Of a DNA stretch of 11,822 nt, positions 8,247 through 11,822 are shown piece after piece. The position numbers and the translations under genes are program-made. Source of the stretch: Candidatus Equinaster intestinalis (GTDB lineage Bacteria; Bacillota_A; Clostridia; Oscillospirales; Acutalibacteraceae); contig JAGHTJ010000178.1 in the NCBI GenBank assembly GCA_018065375.1, forward strand, positions 1 to 11,822, given 5' to 3'. How positions within the stretch are numbered: position 1 is the stretch's first letter; the number at the start of each line of letters is the position of its first letter. The notes beneath the pieces were generated by a model, which saw only the letters and a list, made by a program, of their open reading frames with translations, had not been told where the DNA came from and did not search any database.

Positions 8247-8966
8247 ATGGTTGAAATTAAAAATTTAACAAAAAAATACGGAAAGGTAAAGGCGAATGAT
8301 GACCTTTCGTTTACTATACCGGACGGTCAGATTACCGTTTTGCTCGGACCCAACGGAGCCGGCAAAAGCACCGCAATCAAGGCGATGATTGGGGTTTTGC
8401 GGTACAGCGGAGTAATCACGGTGGATAATTTCGGCAACAAAACCCCCGAGGCAAAGCGGCTTTTGGGCTACATACCCGAAATGCCGGCGCTTTATCAAAA
8501 TTTAACGGTAAAGGAGCATCTTGAGTTCGTTGCCCGCGCTTACAAGCTTACCGATTATAAGGATTACGAAAGAGAGCTTCTCGAAAGATTTGAGCTCTGG
8601 GATAAGAGAAATAAGTTCGGAGACGAGCTTTCAAAAGGTATGCAACAGAAGTTGAGCATTTGTTGCGGACTTCTTCCCAAACCTAAATTTCTCCTTTTTG
8701 ATGAGCCGATGGTAGGTCTCGACCCCCACGCCATCAAGGAGCTCAAGGAGGTTTTTACCGAGCTAAAAAATGACGGTTGCGCCGTGCTCATAAGTACCCA
8801 CATGATTGACAGTATCGAAAATCTCTGGGATAAAACGATAATTATGCAGTCCGGCAGGGTTAAGGCGCAGGTGCTCAAAGCCGATATTGAAAAATCGGGG
8901 GAGAGCCTTGAAGATATTTTCTTCGCCGTTACCGAGCCTGAAAATGGCGGGGGCGCAGACGAATGA
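8247..8966 (+). CDS. ABC transporter ATP-binding protein (ABC-2/Ecs-like exporter ATPase)
   Basis: This 239-residue nucleotide-binding subunit would power the membrane protein encoded next to it. Walker A is GPNGAGKST at residues 34-42, the signature is LSKGM at 128-132 (followed by QQKL), Walker B with the catalytic glutamate is FLLFDEP at 148-154, and the switch histidine is His185 in STHM. The single ATPase domain, YIPEMPALYQNLTVKEHLEF region and short tail are typical of exporter ATPases of the Ecs/Bcr/Nat kind, not of importers. AGGAG at about 8236-8240 is well placed before the ATG. The stop overlaps the permease start by four bases (ATGA), which indicates tight coupling of the two subunits. 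The transported substrate cannot be told from the sequence. Confidence 0.93.
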   Translation: MVEIKNLTKKYGKVKANDDLSFTIPDGQITVLLGPNGAGKSTAIKAMIGVLRYSGVITVDNFGNKTPEAKRLLGYIPEMPALYQNLTVKEHLEFVARAYKLTDYKDYERELLERFELWDKRNKFGDELSKGMQQKLSICCGLLPKPKFLLFDEPMVGLDPHAIKELKEVFTELKNDGCAVLISTHMIDSIENLWDKTIIMQSGRVKAQVLKADIEKSGESLEDIFFAVTEPENGGGADE

Positions 8967-10591
8967 GAATGTTTTTATACTACGTCAGCCACACCTTTGT
9001 AAACTCGATTAAAAAGCTTTTTAAAAGCTGGGTAGTTATAGTTTTGGTGTTTGCTTTTGTGTTCGGCCTTGCAGTAGGCATCGGCGCGGCAACTATCGAA
9101 GATAAGGTGGCGGACACCGGCGAACAAACCGCAGTAACCGAAGAAATTGAAATCGAAAACGAAGCAGAAACCGACCCGGCAGTCTACCGCGAAAAAATAT
9201 ATCCGATAGTGGAGATGGCGGTTTTCGGGGTGTTCTTTGCCATAGTTTTCATACACCTTTATACCTCCGATAAAAACGGAGCCGCGATTTTCAATATGGC
9301 AGACGTAAATTTCCTTTTTCCGTCTCCCTTGCGCCCGCAGGCGGTACTCTTTTTCAAGACCGTTTTGCAGGCTCTGATTATAACCTTTGCCTGCACATTT
9401 TATCTTGCTTTTCAGCTTCCCAATCTGGTTTTAAATGTAGGTGTTGGTCTTGCCGGGGCAATTTCGCTGATTGCGGCATTTATAATTGCCATGCTCTTCG
9501 GCAGAACGGTATCGGTGCTTTCCTACACCGCCGCCGCCTCTAAAATCGGCGGAAAAAAGAAGATTTTACCGATATGTATAGGCATACTTTCGGCGGTTAT
9601 AATAGTTTTCTTTGCGGTAAAATCGGCAAAGGGACTCGATTATTTTGAAACAGCAAAGCTCCTTTTTGCTTCAAAATACAGCAGGCTTTTCCCCGTTTTC
9701 GGTTGGCTTGCGGGAGCTACAATGAGTATATTTGATGGTAACTATGTTGCCGCCGTTTTATATTATCTTGCCCTTGCGGCGGCATTTGCGCTCTTGCTTT
9801 TCATAATCAGCCGAATTAAAGCCGATTTTTATGAGGACGCCCTTGCGGGAGCCCAAAAAAATCAGGAAAAAATCGAAGCGGCGCTTGAGGGCAAACAGCA
9901 AAGAGCGAAAAAGCGCAAAAAAGAGGTTAAGGAAACCGAAATCGGCAGGGGAAAAGGCGCCGGCGTATTTTTCACCAAGGGGCTTTATGTTCACCGCAGA
10001 GATGGCGTTTTGGGACCTCTTACCAAAACCGGAATTACCTATTTATTGCTGTCTCTGATAGTCTGTCTCGGAACAAAGTTCGCCGTAAGGCTCGAAACGA
10101 TGGCGATTTTCGGTTTTGCAATCCTCGTTTTTTCCTTCTTCAAAAATTTCGAAACCCCGATAAACGAGGATTTGCAGACCTTTTGGTTGCGGCTCGTTCC
10201 CGAAAACAAGTATAAAAAGATTTTTTGTGCCCTTGCGGGCGGAACGGTGGCGGCGATAATTGACTCGGTACCGGCATTTGTGGTTGCCGCAGTAATTTTA
10301 GGCAAGGATTTTGAAGCCCTTTTATGGTTCTTGATTTTCGCTTCCTTCGATGCCTTTTTATCCGCCTGCGCGCTGGCGGCAGATGCCATTATCCCCGATA
10401 AGCTCCACCCGAGCATAAAGAAAATGTTTTGCATATATTTCCGTATGTTTATGGTCTTGCCGGGAGCCTTTTTGCTGATTATGGGTCTGGCAGGAGGAGG
10501 CTTTACAACCTTTGCTCTGCTTACCGTTTTGCTTAATCTCCTCCTCGGAACGGGATTTTTCTTTATCGGAGCCGCCGCAACAAATGCTTAA
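8963..10591 (+). CDS. Putative ABC exporter membrane protein (permease)
   Basis: This 542-residue protein has about twelve hydrophobic segments and is the membrane partner of the preceding ATPase. Clear helices lie near 22-44, 84-102, 128-152, 156-180, 200-219, 263-283, 355-372, 378-394, 419-445, 450-475, 493-512 and 515-538. The segment ADVNFLFPSPLRPQAVLFFK (113-132) resembles the 'DVN-LF-SP' signature of the putative ABC exporter domain family found in Clostridia and Bacilli; I recognise this by pattern only. Two soluble stretches stand out: an acidic one at 45-78 after helix 1, probably outside the cell, and a very basic charged one at 289-335, probably cytoplasmic. Translation may start at the overlapping ATG at 8963 or the ATG six bases later. 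Substrate unknown. Confidence 0.85.
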   Translation: MRMFLYYVSHTFVNSIKKLFKSWVVIVLVFAFVFGLAVGIGAATIEDKVADTGEQTAVTEEIEIENEAETDPAVYREKIYPIVEMAVFGVFFAIVFIHLYTSDKNGAAIFNMADVNFLFPSPLRPQAVLFFKTVLQALIITFACTFYLAFQLPNLVLNVGVGLAGAISLIAAFIIAMLFGRTVSVLSYTAAASKIGGKKKILPICIGILSAVIIVFFAVKSAKGLDYFETAKLLFASKYSRLFPVFGWLAGATMSIFDGNYVAAVLYYLALAAAFALLLFIISRIKADFYEDALAGAQKNQEKIEAALEGKQQRAKKRKKEVKETEIGRGKGAGVFFTKGLYVHRRDGVLGPLTKTGITYLLLSLIVCLGTKFAVRLETMAIFGFAILVFSFFKNFETPINEDLQTFWLRLVPENKYKKIFCALAGGTVAAIIDSVPAFVVAAVILGKDFEALLWFLIFASFDAFLSACALAADAIIPDKLHPSIKKMFCIYFRMFMVLPGAFLLIMGLAGGGFTTFALLTVLLNLLLGTGFFFIGAAATNA

Positions 10592-10608
10592 ATTGCAGGT
10601 GAAAAATT

Positions 10609-11055
10609 ATGGACAGAAAATTTATGGACCTTGCGATAATCCGTGCCAAAAGAGCCCTTGAAGACGGGGAAGTTCCGGTAGGCGCGGTTGTTGTGCGGGG
10701 CGGTGAGGTAATAGCCTCGGGCAGAAACCGCGGGGAAGCCACCCACCAAGCGACCGCTCACGCCGAAATTGAGGCAATAAACAAGGCGTGTGAAGCGGTG
10801 GGGGACTGGCGGCTTGACGACTGCGAGCTCTATGTAACCCTTGAGCCATGCCCGATGTGCAGCGGCGCGATAATAAACGCGAGAATTAAAACGGTTGTTT
10901 TCGGAGCATACGATACAAAGCGCGGTGCTCTCGGCTCGGTGGCACACTTCGGAAACGGTATGTTCGGCACAAAAACCGAGGTTTACGGCGGAATTTGCGA
11001 AAAGGAATGTAAGCAGATTTTAGACGACTTTTTTAAGGGTGTCCGTAATGAGTGA
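10609..11055 (+). CDS. tadA: tRNA-specific adenosine deaminase TadA
   Basis: TadA converts adenosine 34 of tRNA-Arg(ACG) to inosine, which lets one tRNA read several CGN codons. The 148-residue length is normal. Zinc and catalysis motifs are intact: H51-A-E53 in TAHAEIEAI, with Glu53 as proton shuttle, and PCPMC with Cys81 and Cys84. The early EVPVGAVVV segment and the C-terminal F-F-x-x-V-R helix end are also typical. An AGGTG SD lies in the 17-base gap after the permease gene. A second in-frame ATG at codon 6 is possible but poorly spaced. The end overlaps the queG-like gene by eight bases. A free nucleobase or cytidine deaminase is less likely, given the length and the motif context. Confidence 0.95.
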   Translation: MDRKFMDLAIIRAKRALEDGEVPVGAVVVRGGEVIASGRNRGEATHQATAHAEIEAINKACEAVGDWRLDDCELYVTLEPCPMCSGAIINARIKTVVFGAYDTKRGALGSVAHFGNGMFGTKTEVYGGICEKECKQILDDFFKGVRNE

Positions 11056-11822
11056 TATTATTGATAACAAAAGCGCATTTGTTGACATAAAAAATATTAT
11101 GTTAACCTGCAATATCCAAGAAATGGCAGTTTGCGAATTTGAATATGTAAAGGAGCACCTGCTCGAATGTCGGGCAAAGGAGCGGTTGCCGAAAGATGCG
11201 AGAAGCATAATTATTGCGGCGTTTCCATATAGGGTAGAGCAGACACCGCCGAAAAACATCAGCCGATATGCGGCGGTGCCCGATTATCATACCGTTTGCG
11301 GCAAAATGCTTGAAAGCGCTGTACAGCAGCTACGAGCCGCCTACCCCGAAAATAAATTTGAATGGTTTATAGATAATTCGCCTATTCCCGAGGTTGCCGC
11401 GGGGGTTCACGCCGGGCTTGGCAGACGCGGCGAGAACGGACTGCTCATAAACGAAAAATACGGCTCATTTGTATTTCTCGGCGAAATTGTAACCGACCTT
11501 GAAATTGAGCCCGAAAAAGGCGCAAAAAACGACAAAAAATGCCTCGATTGTGGACAATGCAAGGCGGCCTGCCCTATCAATCTTAACAAAGCGGACTGTC
11601 TATCGGCTGTAAACCAGAAGAAAAAGGGGCTTACAACCGAGCAAATCGGGCAAATAAAGCAAAGCGGCTGTGTTTGGGGCTGCGATATTTGCGGCGAGGT
11701 CTGCCCGATGAACAAGAACACCGAGCCGACCTACATTGAGGAATTTGTAAGCGGATACCGAAAGGAGTATCAGCCGAATGAAAATTCCGAGGGGCGTGCA
11801 TATAATTGGCGCGGCGAAGATG
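11048..11822 (+). CDS. queG: Epoxyqueuosine reductase QueG-like iron-sulfur protein, partial (right edge)
   Basis: This frame stays open to the window edge for 258 codons, so its end is missing. QueG is a cobalamin and 4Fe-4S enzyme that reduces epoxyqueuosine to queuosine at tRNA position 34. The N-terminal QueG domain shows SRYAAVPDYH (72-81), FIDNSPIPE with Asp109 as the likely catalytic acid, AGLGRRGENGLLI and YGSFVFLGEI. Two ferredoxin-type cluster sets follow: Cys165, 168, 171, 175-Pro, and Cys184 with Cys212, 215, 219-Pro. Cys208 is an extra cysteine. The closing AYNWRGED suggests the short form without the C-terminal repeat domain of the roughly 380-residue enzymes; this is inference, as the end is not seen. 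AAGGG at 11035-11039 lies eight bases before the ATG, inside tadA. It may be a QueG paralogue rather than the reductase itself. Confidence 0.82.
   Translation, partial: MSDIIDNKSAFVDIKNIMLTCNIQEMAVCEFEYVKEHLLECRAKERLPKDARSIIIAAFPYRVEQTPPKNISRYAAVPDYHTVCGKMLESAVQQLRAAYPENKFEWFIDNSPIPEVAAGVHAGLGRRGENGLLINEKYGSFVFLGEIVTDLEIEPEKGAKNDKKCLDCGQCKAACPINLNKADCLSAVNQKKKGLTTEQIGQIKQSGCVWGCDICGEVCPMNKNTEPTYIEEFVSGYRKEYQPNENSEGRAYNWRGED

Noticed and set aside
10588..10947. Minus-strand open frames opposite tadA
   Set aside because: The plus-strand TadA has intact zinc motifs. The antisense products are low-complexity Arg/Pro-rich strings without start signals.
11550..11558. DnaA-box-like TGTGGACAA in the queG-like gene
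   Set aside because: It has one mismatch to consensus, is isolated and lies within coding sequence. A chance match is likely.
11407..11721. 104-codon minus-strand open frame near the right edge
   Set aside because: The plus strand here encodes the cysteine motifs of the QueG-like protein, so the antisense frame is a shadow.

Overview
The window is the origin-proximal end of a low-to-mid GC Firmicute (Clostridia-type) chromosome. It carries the order dnaN - yaaA - recF - remB - gyrB - gyrA, which in Firmicutes normally follows dnaA and the replication origin. RemB and the small S4 protein between dnaN and recF point to Firmicutes. Glu rather than Asp in the quinolone region of GyrA (GDSSVYE) also fits. 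The style of the GyrB, GyrA, QueG-like and putative ABC exporter proteins suggests a gut Oscillospiraceae/Ruminococcaceae-like organism, but this placement is inference. All genes lie on the + strand, as expected for genes moving away from an origin to the left of base 1. dnaA and the origin are outside the window.

Block 1 (about 1-8214) is a dense replication and topology cluster. It encodes the sliding clamp (dnaN), an S4 RNA-binding protein (yaaA), the gap-repair ATPase RecF, the DNA-binding regulator RemB, both gyrase subunits, and a CPBP-family intramembrane protease. The first four genes overlap by 1-4 bases. gyrB, gyrA and the protease gene each have their own Shine-Dalgarno (SD) sequence a few bases after the previous gene. 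A strong intrinsic terminator directly after the protease stop closes the block.

Block 2 (8247 to the end) holds an ABC exporter pair (ATPase plus a roughly 12-helix permease of the putative ABC exporter type), then tadA and a queG-like gene that runs off the right edge. TadA and QueG both act on tRNA wobble position 34, and their genes overlap by 8 bases.

I found no IS element, prophage, CRISPR array, tRNA or rRNA, and no gene-free stretch above 61 bases. This is mostly conserved core genome. The points most worth a second look are the membrane protease next to a putative exporter, the divergent QueG-like protein, the Trp at a GyrB quinolone-region position, the degenerate GyrA boxes with an acidic tail, and a perfect DnaA-box sequence inside gyrB. 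No clearly new system is demonstrated.
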